Assembly (NCBI GenBank): GCA_018056685.1 | Contig: JAGPFC010000015.1 | Location: 1 to 64,000, forward strand | Length of the DNA: 64,000 nt | Direction: 5' to 3' | DNA from: Smithella sp. | GTDB taxonomy: Bacteria; Desulfobacterota; Syntrophia; Syntrophales; Smithellaceae | Shown here: in pieces, positions 9,060-17,521 of the stretch | How positions within the stretch are numbered: position 1 is the first letter of the stretch | How the letters are laid out: each line of letters begins with the position of its first letter | The notes under the pieces: generated by a model | What the model saw: only the letters and a program-made list of their open reading frames with translations | What the model was told of the DNA's origin: nothing | The model's database searches: none | Made by a program: the position numbers and the translations under genes

Positions 9060-10376
9060 ATGATGAAAAGATTCCCTTTATACATAGAAGTGATCATCGG
9101 CGTTTTGGTGCTGGCTGTTGCCGGGTGGTTTCTCTTCGGCAGTTATCTGGAAATGAGCAAGCCTGTCATTAAATTTGATCAGGAAGTGAAAGCCATCGGC
9201 AGACAGAAGAATATCACTATTCATTTTGATGATTCGCAAAGTGGGCTGTCCCGACTGAGCGTGGAAATCATTCAGGATAATAAGGGTCAGATGCTCGTTG
9301 ATAAAAAAATTCCCGCCAAAGGAATTTTTCAGGAAACGTTGCCGTTATCGATCAGCGCGGGTGAGTTAAAATTACATGACGGTCCGGCCACGCTGAAAGT
9401 CACGGCAGCCGATCACTCTGTTTTTGAGAATAAGACCGTCTTGTCGAATGAAATCAAAATTGACACGGTGCCGCCGCAGATATATCTGCTGAAAAACACC
9501 ACGTATCTTAATCAGGGAGGAACAGGCTTTGTCGCGTACCAATCTTCCAAACCGCTTGCTTCCACAGGCGTTTACATCAACAATTATTTATCTCCGGCCC
9601 ATTCTAAATTAATAAGCAACAAACCGTCCTATGTTACTTATTTTGCTTTGCCGATGGATGCGAGTCAGGCAGCGACCAGAATCGTTGTCTTTGCCCGCGA
9701 TGAAGCCGGAAACGAAGCCAACACGGCAGTGCCCTGCGTGGTCAAGGAAAAGAAATTCCGCTCCGATAAAATGAGCCTGAGTGAGAATTTTTTGCAGCAG
9801 AAAATGCCGGAATTTCACCCCATGGTTCAGTCTCTCCAGGGCAAAACCCTTCTGGACGTATTTCTTTATGTGAATTCACAAATGCGTAAGGACAATTTTA
9901 CGACCATCCAAAATATCTGCAAGAAATCCGCCTCGAAAGAACTCTGGGAAGGACCTTTTCTGCGCATGCAGAATGCCGCTCCCATGGCTCTTTTTGGCGA
10001 CAAACGTTACTACGTTTTCGAAAATAAAACGATTTCCGAATCTGTTCACGAAGGCGTTGATCTGGCTTCCAACGCCCGCAGTCCCATCGAAGCCGCGAAC
10101 AGCGGCATTGTGGTTTTTACCGGCGCCCTGGGAATATACGGCAATGCGGTTATTATCGATCACGGACTGGGGTTATTCAGTTTGTACGGGCACCTGTCTT
10201 CCATTGATACAACCGTCGGAAAAAATGTGGCAAAAGGTGAAAAAATCGGACTTTCCGGGATGTCCGGTCTCGCCGGTGGAGATCATTTGCATTTCGGCAT
10301 CATGGTGAGCGGACAATTCGTCAATCCCCAGGAATGGTGGGATGCGCACTGGATTCAAGACAATATCAATTTATAG
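9060..10376 (+). CDS. M23 (LytM-type) metallopeptidase with N-terminal membrane anchor
   Basis: A 438-residue peptidoglycan-directed endopeptidase candidate. One N-terminal transmembrane segment (about 7-24) is followed by beta-rich, Ig-like sequence (about 35-225), a linker, and a C-terminal M23 domain (about 325-430). The zinc ligands are visible as HEGVD (H330, D334) and HLHFG (H408, H410), together with GNAVIIDHG and YGHLS, so the catalytic site looks complete, unlike degenerate LytM factors such as EnvC. An AGGAGA ribosome site precedes the ATG at 9060. The gene is transcribed alone, divergent from coaBC and convergent with rapZ. Confidence 0.9.
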   Translation: MMKRFPLYIEVIIGVLVLAVAGWFLFGSYLEMSKPVIKFDQEVKAIGRQKNITIHFDDSQSGLSRLSVEIIQDNKGQMLVDKKIPAKGIFQETLPLSISAGELKLHDGPATLKVTAADHSVFENKTVLSNEIKIDTVPPQIYLLKNTTYLNQGGTGFVAYQSSKPLASTGVYINNYLSPAHSKLISNKPSYVTYFALPMDASQAATRIVVFARDEAGNEANTAVPCVVKEKKFRSDKMSLSENFLQQKMPEFHPMVQSLQGKTLLDVFLYVNSQMRKDNFTTIQNICKKSASKELWEGPFLRMQNAAPMALFGDKRYYVFENKTISESVHEGVDLASNARSPIEAANSGIVVFTGALGIYGNAVIIDHGLGLFSLYGHLSSIDTTVGKNVAKGEKIGLSGMSGLAGGDHLHFGIMVSGQFVNPQEWWDAHWIQDNINL

Positions 10377-10413
10377 GATGGATCTGAAAACTTCAATTTA
10401 CAGCGTCATCACA

Positions 10414-11280
10414 TTAATTTTTATTGATATCGCGATGACTTAAATTGACGGTGTACTTTTTAGAATAGAAATAATCGCTTATCTTATTCGCCATGACCAC
10501 GGAACGGTGTCTCCCCCCGGTACACCCGAACGCAATATTGAGCCTGACCTTCCCCTCCTTTTCGTAAAGAGGAATCAAGAAATTCATTAATTTTTTGATA
10601 TTGTCCAGGAACTCTCTGCATTCCTTATTCTGCAAAACGTATTTTTTCACGCCGGCGTTGTATCCGTCATATCTTTTCAAGTGTTCAACAAAATAAGGGT
10701 TCGGCAGAAATCGAACATCGAATACCAGATCCGCCTCCACGGGCAGTCCATAGCGGTAGCCGAAAGAATTGACATTGATAACCATTCTTTTCTTTGTGGA
10801 AACAGGCAGAAAATGTCTTTGAACCGTATCCTTGAGTTGATGAACGTTGAGGTCTGTCGTATCCACGATCTTATCCGCCATTTTACGCAAGGACGATAAT
10901 TTTTCTTTCTCCAGTTGAATGCCTTCCAGAACCAGCCCCCGTTCGGAAATGGGATGGACACGCCTTGTTTCGCTGAACCGGTGCAAAAGAGACTCTTCCG
11001 TCGATTCAAGAAAAAGAATTTCTATTTTAAATCCCTGCTTCTTAACAACGTCAAAAATCTTTTTGTATTTGTCCAGAAAACTTTTTTCTCTTAAATCCAT
11101 CACCAGCGCCACACGCTTGATTTTCGGTGAAGAAGCAATGGTGATCGAAAGGAATTTGGGCAGCAAGATGACCGGAAGATTATCCACGCAAAAAAAGCCG
11201 ATATCCTCCAGTGCTCTCAGAGCGGTACTTTTTCCAGAACCGGAAAGACCTGTAATGATGACAACCCTCAGATTTTTCAT
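10414..11280 (-). CDS. rapZ: RapZ-family nucleotide-binding protein (RNase adapter/YvcJ family)
   Basis: About 288 residues from the preferred ATG at 11280. A Walker A motif ([18 protein letters not shown]) opens the protein and the C-terminal domain contains [12 protein letters not shown], diagnostic for the RapZ/YvcJ family. In E. coli RapZ binds small RNA GlmZ and guides RNase E to tune glucosamine-6-phosphate supply; in other phyla the role is less clear. The frame is open to 11388, but conservation starts at MKNLRVV, preceded by CGAGGT. It is the last gene of the kds-lpt-rpoN-hpf-ptsN run, its usual position in proteobacteria. Confidence 0.93.
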   Translation of the reverse strand: MKNLRVVIITGLSGSGKSTALRALEDIGFFCVDNLPVILLPKFLSITIASSPKIKRVALVMDLREKSFLDKYKKIFDVVKKQGFKIEILFLESTEESLLHRFSETRRVHPISERGLVLEGIQLEKEKLSSLRKMADKIVDTTDLNVHQLKDTVQRHFLPVSTKKRMVINVNSFGYRYGLPVEADLVFDVRFLPNPYFVEHLKRYDGYNAGVKKYVLQNKECREFLDNIKKLMNFLIPLYEKEGKVRLNIAFGCTGGRHRSVVMANKISDYFYSKKYTVNLSHRDINKN

Positions 11281-11431
11281 CTCATGATCAACCTCGATAT
11301 CCATTGATCCCGATAAGAAGGCTTTTCTTATCAACGAAAAAAGAAAATGCCCGGCAGATGATTTCCTCCAGAACCTGTTATCTCTCAAGAATGAGTATAC
11401 TATCTACCGCGCGCAAGAGTCGTGTCTAAAA

Positions 11432-11899
11432 TTAAGTGACACTGGTATCGTCCTGTTCTATAATAATCTTATACAGGTCGTTTTGAGATCTGGTTTTTAA
11501 AAGTTTTTTGCGAAAGTCTGGCTCCTTGAGCATTTTAGAAATTTTTGCAAGTATTTTTAAATGCTGCCCCGCCGAATTTTCCGGAGCGAGCAAAAGGAAA
11601 AGCAGGTGGACAGGTTTTCCGTCAAGAGAATCATAGCTAATACCGTTGACGCTTCGTCCAAAGGCAATGACGATATCATTCAGAGTTGATATTTTACCGT
11701 GAGGAATCGCCACCCCTTCTCCTATTCCCGTCGAACCAAGGCTTTCCCTTTGCTTTAAAATCTCCAGAATAGATGTCTTGTCAAGGTTCAGTCCGCCGCG
11801 GATGATGGTATCGACCATCTCCAGTAACGCGTCTTCTTTGTTTTTTGCCGATAAATCAGCATTAATATGTTCTATTTTGAAAAACTGTTCCAACTGCAT
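11432..11899 (-). CDS. ptsN: PTS IIA-Ntr regulatory protein
   Basis: A 155-residue IIA domain of the fructose/mannitol PTS type, acting as the phosphate acceptor of the nitrogen-PTS regulatory branch rather than in sugar uptake. The phosphorylated histidine is in GVAIPHGK (H67), and the family segment RESLGSTGIGEG precedes it. Location between hpf and rapZ, downstream of rpoN, is the classical arrangement. Start is ATG at 11899. No other PTS component occurs in the window. Confidence 0.93.
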   Translation of the reverse strand: MQLEQFFKIEHINADLSAKNKEDALLEMVDTIIRGGLNLDKTSILEILKQRESLGSTGIGEGVAIPHGKISTLNDIVIAFGRSVNGISYDSLDGKPVHLLFLLLAPENSAGQHLKILAKISKMLKEPDFRKKLLKTRSQNDLYKIIIEQDDTSVT

Positions 11900-11956
11900 G
11901 CATACACCAAATTATTTTTTCAAACATTTTTCCGGTTTTCGTTCCAGACCCGATGG

Positions 11957-12487
11957 CTAATTTGTTTCAATCAATGTGAAATTTCCATCATCACGTCGAT
12001 AAATCACGCTGACGTTTTCAGATGACATATCCCGGTAAATGATAAATCGATCGTCGGTTTCTTCGAGCTCCATGATGGCTTCATCAAAGGTCATTGGCTT
12101 CAATATGACCTTGCGGGTTTCCGTGATTTTGCTGTTAGATGTTTCATCCAACTCTTCTGCGGCAAGAGATTTTTCCGCACCACGCCTTATGCTCCTGGGT
12201 TTATGTTCACGTATTTTCTCTTTTTGTTTCTTCAGTTGTTTTTCAATTTTATCCACGCATCGGTCCAGAGCAATGCGCATGTCTTTATCTTCTTCCTTTG
12301 CGTTTATATTCCATCCGTTGGAACTTAAATTAATTTCCGTCGCGTTTCTGAATTTTTCCATGGAAACAACAATATGGGCTTCGGCAGGAGTGTCCAGATA
12401 TTTTTTCAGTTTCTGCATCTTTTCTTCGGCGTACGCTTTTTGCCAGTTTTCACCTTCACCATTCCTAAAAGTCACCGAAATTTTCAT
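11957..12487 (-). CDS. hpf: Ribosome hibernation promoting factor, long form
   Basis: A 176-residue HPF/RaiA protein that binds the decoding region of idle 30S subunits. The N-terminal S30AE domain covers about 1-105. A charged linker leads to the C-terminal dimerisation domain (about 120-176: MTFDEAIMELEETDDRFIIYRD), so this is the long form that makes 100S dimers by itself, as in most bacteria outside the enterics. GGAGGAACG precedes the ATG at 12487. It follows rpoN in the conserved cluster. Confidence 0.94.
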   Translation of the reverse strand: MKISVTFRNGEGENWQKAYAEEKMQKLKKYLDTPAEAHIVVSMEKFRNATEINLSSNGWNINAKEEDKDMRIALDRCVDKIEKQLKKQKEKIREHKPRSIRRGAEKSLAAEELDETSNSKITETRKVILKPMTFDEAIMELEETDDRFIIYRDMSSENVSVIYRRDDGNFTLIETN

Positions 12488-12639
12488 AATCGTTCCTCCT
12501 TAAGTTAATTTATCTGCCTGACATCACTAATTTTTCTTCTTTCATTAAGCTGGCAACAAAGAGTTTCGTCCTATATTGGTGTAAAAAATAAAAGTCAACC
12601 AAAATTTTCGTCTTCCATGCCATTTTTGATGAAAGAAGC

Positions 12640-14115
12640 CTAAAAATATTTCTTTCGTCTCGACGATGGCAAAATGCCCATCATTTCCCTGTATTTGGCT
12701 ACCGTGCGTCGAGCAATATTTATTCCCTTGGCCTGAAGAACATCCACAATTTCACAATCGCTGTACGGTTTCCGGTTTTTTTCACTGTTGATGATTTGCC
12801 TGATTTCTTCCTGAACGCTTTTGGCTGCGATGGGCCCATCAGAAGTTCTTTTGATGGAACTTCCGAAAAAATATTTCATTTCAAATATTCCCTGTGGCGT
12901 TTGCATATATTTGTTGTTGACCACCCGGCTGATGGTGGATTCGTGCATCTCGATGTCACTAGCGACATCCCGCAAGACCAGCGGTTTTAAATAATCAATG
13001 CCCCGGTCAAGGAAATCTTTCTGAAATTTGACGATGCTTTCAGCGACTTTATAGATCGTGTTCTGGCGCTGCTGGATGCTCTTTATCAACCACGTGGCCG
13101 ACTGGACTTTATCCTTAATATACTTTTTACCGTTTTCCGCTTCATGGTGGCCGTGTCCTGAAAGCCCGGCCATAATCTCGCGATAAAAGTTACTGATCCG
13201 CAAACGGGGCAAACCATCATCATTAAGGATTAATTTATATTCGTCTCCCGTCTTCACGACATAAACATCCGGTACGATGGGCTGCGTTTTTTCTTCGGAA
13301 TAAATACTGCCCGGCCTGGGATTCATTTTACTGATCAATAAAACAGCGATTTCCACTTCCTTCAGCGGAACTTTTAATTTGTGAGCGATGTGAGCATAGT
13401 TTTTCAGCTCCAGATCTTTGAGATATTCCCTGATGATAATTTCTATAATCTTGTTTTCCACGCCGAGGATCTTTGCCTGAATCAGAAGGCATTCCTGAAG
13501 ATTGCGGGCGGCAATGCCGGGGGGATCGAATTCCTGCACCTTTTTGAGCACTTCTTCCACGAATGCTTCACTGACGTTTTCCAGCCCGGCAATTTCCTGA
13601 ACCGTCGCGCATAAATAGCCGTTAGGATCGATGTTGCCTATGATCTGATTGCCGACCCTTTCTTCATCTTCCGAAAAAGAAGACAACATCATCTGCCACA
13701 TCAAATGTTTGGCCAGCGATTGTCCCTCGGTGAGAATATTTTCCCATGACGTTTCTTCACTGTCGCTTCCGCCATACGTCACACCAACGGGACCGTAATC
13801 CTCAAGATAGTTGGCCCAGTCGAATTCTTCCGTCCCTGTTCCCTTTTCGACATTGATCTCTTCGGTGTGTTCGACCGCTTTTATATTTTCACGTTCGTCG
13901 GACAGGATATCTTTTTCAAAATCAATATTAACGGTATCCTCGCTGCCTTCATCGGCGGAGACTTCTTCCAGTAACGGATTTTCTTCCATCTCCTGATTAA
14001 TGGCATCGACAAGTTCCTGCCGGGACAACTGCAACAGCTTGATCGCCTGCTGCAGTTGCGGAGTCATGATCAACTGCTGGGAAAGTTTTAAATTTTGTTT
14101 TAATTCGAAAGCCAT
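12640..14115 (-). CDS. rpoN: RNA polymerase sigma-54 factor
   Basis: A 491-residue sigma-54. It has the Gln/Leu-rich region I (about 5-36, QQLIMTPQLQQAIKLLQLSR) that contacts activators and core enzyme, an acidic region II (about 45-130), the core-binding domain, a helix-turn-helix region and the RpoN box ARRTVAKYRE (468-477) that reads the -24 element. All regions are intact. It lies 24 bp downstream of lptB. No activator of the NtrC/AAA+ class occurs in the window, so its targets are elsewhere. Confidence 0.97.
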   Translation of the reverse strand: MAFELKQNLKLSQQLIMTPQLQQAIKLLQLSRQELVDAINQEMEENPLLEEVSADEGSEDTVNIDFEKDILSDERENIKAVEHTEEINVEKGTGTEEFDWANYLEDYGPVGVTYGGSDSEETSWENILTEGQSLAKHLMWQMMLSSFSEDEERVGNQIIGNIDPNGYLCATVQEIAGLENVSEAFVEEVLKKVQEFDPPGIAARNLQECLLIQAKILGVENKIIEIIIREYLKDLELKNYAHIAHKLKVPLKEVEIAVLLISKMNPRPGSIYSEEKTQPIVPDVYVVKTGDEYKLILNDDGLPRLRISNFYREIMAGLSGHGHHEAENGKKYIKDKVQSATWLIKSIQQRQNTIYKVAESIVKFQKDFLDRGIDYLKPLVLRDVASDIEMHESTISRVVNNKYMQTPQGIFEMKYFFGSSIKRTSDGPIAAKSVQEEIRQIINSEKNRKPYSDCEIVDVLQAKGINIARRTVAKYREMMGILPSSRRKKYF

Positions 14116-14139
14116 ATCCGTAATTACAAAGGTTAAGTT

Positions 14140-14862
14140 CTATAAGTTAAAGGAGTCGCCAAAATAAAATTTTCGCGCCAGTTCGCTTTGCGCAATGACA
14201 TCCGGAGGTCCTTCAACAAGGATGGTCCCTTCATTCACAATATACGCCCGATTACAGCAGGACAGCGTTTCCCGGACGTTGTGATCGGAAATAATGATTC
14301 CAATGCCCTTGTTTTGCAGTTTCTCGATTATTTTTTGAATGTCCGCAACAGCCAGCGGATCAATACCGGCAAAAGGCTCGTCTAAAAGAATATACTTGGG
14401 TGACGTCACCAACGCCCGAGTAATTTCCACTCTTCTTCGCTCGCCACCGGAGAGTGAATACGCATTATGATTGGCCAGCGCCGTAAGATCAAGCTCGTTT
14501 AAAAGTTCCCGGAGGCGCTCCTTCCGCTCTTCTTCCCGCAAATCCAGTGTTTCAAGAATGGCCAGAATGTTTTCTTCCACAGTCAGTTTCCGAAATATTG
14601 ACGGTTCCTGAGGCAAATAATTCAATCCCTTACGCGCCCGCAGATACATCGGACATCCGGTAATGTTTTCCCCGTCCAGAAAAATGTCTCCCGCGTCCGG
14701 TTTAACAAGTCCGACTATCATATAGAACGTGGTTGTCTTACCGGCACCATTGGGACCCAGCAGGCCGACAACTTCTCCGGGCGAAATATTTAAATCAATC
14801 CGGTTGACAACTTTTCGTTTGTTGTAAATTTTGATCAGCCCCCTGGCCGTTAAATCGCTCAT
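14140..14862 (-). CDS. lptB: LPS export ABC transporter ATPase
   Basis: A 240-residue cytoplasmic ATPase that powers lipopolysaccharide extraction through LptFG. Walker A (GPNGAGKTT, about 36-44), a Q-loop (PQEPSIFRKLTVEEN), the ABC signature LSGGERRR, Walker B (YILLDEPFAGID) and the switch histidine (ISDHNVRET) are all present. The LptF/LptG permease genes are not in the window. It follows lptA by 19 bp within the cluster. Confidence 0.96.
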   Translation of the reverse strand: MSDLTARGLIKIYNKRKVVNRIDLNISPGEVVGLLGPNGAGKTTTFYMIVGLVKPDAGDIFLDGENITGCPMYLRARKGLNYLPQEPSIFRKLTVEENILAILETLDLREEERKERLRELLNELDLTALANHNAYSLSGGERRRVEITRALVTSPKYILLDEPFAGIDPLAVADIQKIIEKLQNKGIGIIISDHNVRETLSCCNRAYIVNEGTILVEGPPDVIAQSELARKFYFGDSFNL

Positions 14863-14881
14863 AGCCTATAAACAGTAAAGG

Positions 14882-15445
14882 TCACTTTTTCTCCATCTTT
14901 TTTCTGCTCTGCGGGTAGATGACCGCTTTTACCTGATTTTGCGTATCGCTTTCCACCAGTCCTTTGTTTTCATTGATAAAGATGGTTACCCGGTCGCCCC
15001 TGATTGAATTACTCCCCTCATTCAATAACGCATTGCCCGTGATAACGATCTTGTTGCTTTCCTTGTAATAGATCGCCTGATCTCCCTGAGCGGTTCTTTC
15101 TTCCTGTGTGAAAGAAACATTGCCCTGAGCGTCTATTTTCTCCAGATTATCGTTCTGCTCGGTACTGATTCCACCTTTTTGATTTTCAGTTTTCAGTTTC
15201 CCCTTATAATATAAAAGCAATCGATCCGATTTCAATACATTCTTGCCCTGAGTAATTCTGGCGTTACCGGAAAAGATAATCAGTTTTTTATCATTAAACG
15301 CTTCCATCCTGTCGGATGTAATTTCCATCGGTTCATTGAATTGTTTTTTTAATATAGTCTGTTCCTCACACAAACCCCATCCGGATAGCGCCAAAAAGAA
15401 GAAAAGAAATATAGGGATCTTCTTAATCATCATGCCTATCTTCAA
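14882..15445 (-). CDS. lptA: Periplasmic LPS-transport protein LptA
   Basis: A 187-residue OstA-fold protein that bridges the inner and outer membrane in LPS export. A signal peptide (about 5-26, ending near GWGLC) is followed by beta-jellyroll repeats such as DRMEAFNDKKLIIFSGNARITQG and DRLLLYYKG. The preferred start is TTG at 15445, because it overlaps the lptC stop (TTGA) and has AAGGCGA seven bases upstream; ATG at 15433 is the alternative. Position between lptC and lptB confirms the assignment. Confidence 0.92.
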   Translation of the reverse strand: MKIGMMIKKIPIFLFFFLALSGWGLCEEQTILKKQFNEPMEITSDRMEAFNDKKLIIFSGNARITQGKNVLKSDRLLLYYKGKLKTENQKGGISTEQNDNLEKIDAQGNVSFTQEERTAQGDQAIYYKESNKIVITGNALLNEGSNSIRGDRVTIFINENKGLVESDTQNQVKAVIYPQSRKKMEKK

Positions 15446-15990
15446 CTAATCGTCGCCTTAACAGCAGACGGAATATTCATTTCACCTTTATCTACATGCA
15501 ATCTTAGTCCTTTTCCGGTTACCTTGATATTTCGATTTTCCATGGTAATCGGAGCATCCGTGAAAATTTTTTTCTCGGCGTCTCTGTAGTTCAGATAATC
15601 CGTGTAAAATCTATAACCGTTATCAGACACCAGGGTAACATGACCTTTGATTTCAATAAACTTCTTATCTGTCGCGATGACGCCCTGATCAGCATTCATC
15701 ACAAACACTTTCCCGTCAGATGTTGTTAATTTTATTTGAACGACTTCCAGAACGGCAAGATTCTGCTTTTTATCATAGGTGGCAGTCTCGGCTTGGACTT
15801 CCCATTTGGTCTTCGTTGCACCGACTTCCGTAAAAGCAAAACCCTTTATTTTCAGATCGACGCTATCCTGTAATGCCTTTGTGATGATTTTCTGTTTATG
15901 AAGCCCGCTCTGGATAATGAATCCGGCAATAATAACCGTCAAACATAGGATAAGTGAAGATAAAATGATGGTTTTTCTTTTCAATTTCAT
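15442..15990 (-). CDS. lptC: LPS export protein LptC, inner-membrane anchored
   Basis: A 182-residue protein with one N-terminal transmembrane anchor (about 8-26) and a periplasmic LptC/YrbK beta domain (KGFAFTEVGATKTKWEVQAETA, then repeated strands ending in GKGLRLHVDKGEMNIPSAVKATIS). It passes LPS from LptB2FG to LptA. The stop codon overlaps the lptA start. Upstream lies a 134-bp gap to kdsC that holds no gene. Confidence 0.9.
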   Translation of the reverse strand: MKLKRKTIILSSLILCLTVIIAGFIIQSGLHKQKIITKALQDSVDLKIKGFAFTEVGATKTKWEVQAETATYDKKQNLAVLEVVQIKLTTSDGKVFVMNADQGVIATDKKFIEIKGHVTLVSDNGYRFYTDYLNYRDAEKKIFTDAPITMENRNIKVTGKGLRLHVDKGEMNIPSAVKATIS

Positions 15991-16124
15991 CGCGATCCGA
16001 ATCGTCCCGCCGTTTGTATTTTTTTGATTTCATTATAGCACTCACAACGCCTTGTGTAAAGATATTAGGATAAGAAATGAATTGGAAAATCAAGAAAAAT
16101 CCTGTCTTACATAAATTGATTTCA

Positions 16125-16652
16125 TTAAAATTCATATCGGGTTGCAATGTCAACCCACTTCCCCTGAGCCTGCAAAATCATTTCACATACTTCCCTGACT
16201 GCTCCATGTCCGCCATTGTTTTTTGCCACATAATCGACTGATTTTTTTACTATGGCATCCGCATCGGCTACGGCCACAGAAAAACCGACTCTTTTTAAAA
16301 CAGGTATGTCAACAATATCATCCCCGATAAATGCCGCTTCATCCGGAGATAATTGGTGTTTCTTCAGGATTTTCTCGAAGACGTCTTTCTTGTTAAAAAC
16401 TTTTTGATAGACCTCCTTGATATCCAGATCCCTGGCACGATGCGCAACCACCTTGGATTGCCTTCCGGTCAGGATCGCCACCTGGATACCATATCGCTGC
16501 AATATTTTAATTCCATGTCCGTCACGCACGTTAAAATTCTTCAGTTCATGCCCCGCGTCATCCATGATAATCCTGCCGTCTGTCATGACGCCATCCACAT
16601 CCATGATCAAAAATTTTATTTTTTTGAGTTTCGCTTGAATACTTTTTTTCAT
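16125..16652 (-). CDS. kdsC: 3-deoxy-D-manno-octulosonate 8-phosphate phosphatase
   Basis: A 175-residue C0-type HAD phosphatase that releases KDO from KDO-8-phosphate. The nucleophile motif DVDGVMTDG (about residues 18-26), the LTGRQSKVVAHRA motif and the Mg-binding FIGDDIVDIPVL motif are complete; there is no cap domain, as expected for the tetrameric KdsC group. GGAAAGGAA precedes the ATG at 16652. It follows kdsA by 20 bp. Confidence 0.95.
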   Translation of the reverse strand: MKKSIQAKLKKIKFLIMDVDGVMTDGRIIMDDAGHELKNFNVRDGHGIKILQRYGIQVAILTGRQSKVVAHRARDLDIKEVYQKVFNKKDVFEKILKKHQLSPDEAAFIGDDIVDIPVLKRVGFSVAVADADAIVKKSVDYVAKNNGGHGAVREVCEMILQAQGKWVDIATRYEF

Positions 16653-16672
16653 TTTGCGAGTTCCTTTCCTGC

Positions 16673-17521
16673 TTAATTCCGTTTGATTGGTTTCTTGACC
16701 CTGGGATTTTTGATCAGCAAATCAATTTTGTTCAGCGTATTCAGAAGTTCCTCCAGTGAATCCAGATACAAAGAGTTCGCGCCGTCGCACAAGGCTTTTT
16801 CCGGATCCCGATGCACTTCGAAAAAGATGCCGTCAACGCCGGCCGCAACAGCAGCGCGCGCCAGATATTTCACCATGTCCCTCTGACCTCCGGAAGATGT
16901 CCCCTGCCCTCCGGGCAGTTGGACCGAATGCGTCGCATCAAAAATGACCGGATAACCGGTTTCCCTGATAATGGGCAGGGCGCGCACATCAAAAACAAGA
17001 TTATTATAACCGAATGACGCTCCCCTTTCCGTGATCATGATATTATCATTACCGGCTGACTTCGCTTTCTCAATCACATTGACCATATCCCAGGGGGCCA
17101 GAAATTGCCCTTTTTTGACATTGATGACACGGGCTTTTTTCGCGATCTCCGTAACAAAATCCGTCTGGCGACAGAGAAAGGCCGGGACCTGTACCACATC
17201 CAGGATTTGAGCGGCAGCGTCAATTTCCTCAAAACGATGCACATCAGAAAGAACGGGAATGTTTAACGCCCCTTTAATCTTTTCCAGAATGGCCAATCCC
17301 TTTTTGATGCCGGGGCCCCGGTACGATTTGATCGATGTCCTGTTCGCCTTGTCATAAGACGCCTTAAAGATAAAAGGGATTTTTAATTTTGCCGTGAGTT
17401 TTTTGAGATACAACGCGGTATCCATCGCCGTTTGCTCATTTTCCAGAACACAGGGGCCGGCAATCAGAATAAATTTTTTATCATCTCCCGCAACAAAATC
17501 ACCTATTTTAATTTTTTTCAT
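16673..17521 (-). CDS. kdsA: 3-deoxy-8-phosphooctulonate synthase
   Basis: A 282-residue cytoplasmic enzyme condensing phosphoenolpyruvate with arabinose-5-phosphate. The hallmarks are AGPCVLEN (about 20-27), FKASYDKANRTS, ERGASFGYNNLVFD and FDATHSVQLPGG. The start (ATG at 17521) overlaps the stop of the upstream TPR gene as ATGA, implying translational coupling. It opens the KDO/LPS transport part of the cluster. Confidence 0.96.
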   Translation of the reverse strand: MKKIKIGDFVAGDDKKFILIAGPCVLENEQTAMDTALYLKKLTAKLKIPFIFKASYDKANRTSIKSYRGPGIKKGLAILEKIKGALNIPVLSDVHRFEEIDAAAQILDVVQVPAFLCRQTDFVTEIAKKARVINVKKGQFLAPWDMVNVIEKAKSAGNDNIMITERGASFGYNNLVFDVRALPIIRETGYPVIFDATHSVQLPGGQGTSSGGQRDMVKYLARAAVAAGVDGIFFEVHRDPEKALCDGANSLYLDSLEELLNTLNKIDLLIKNPRVKKPIKRN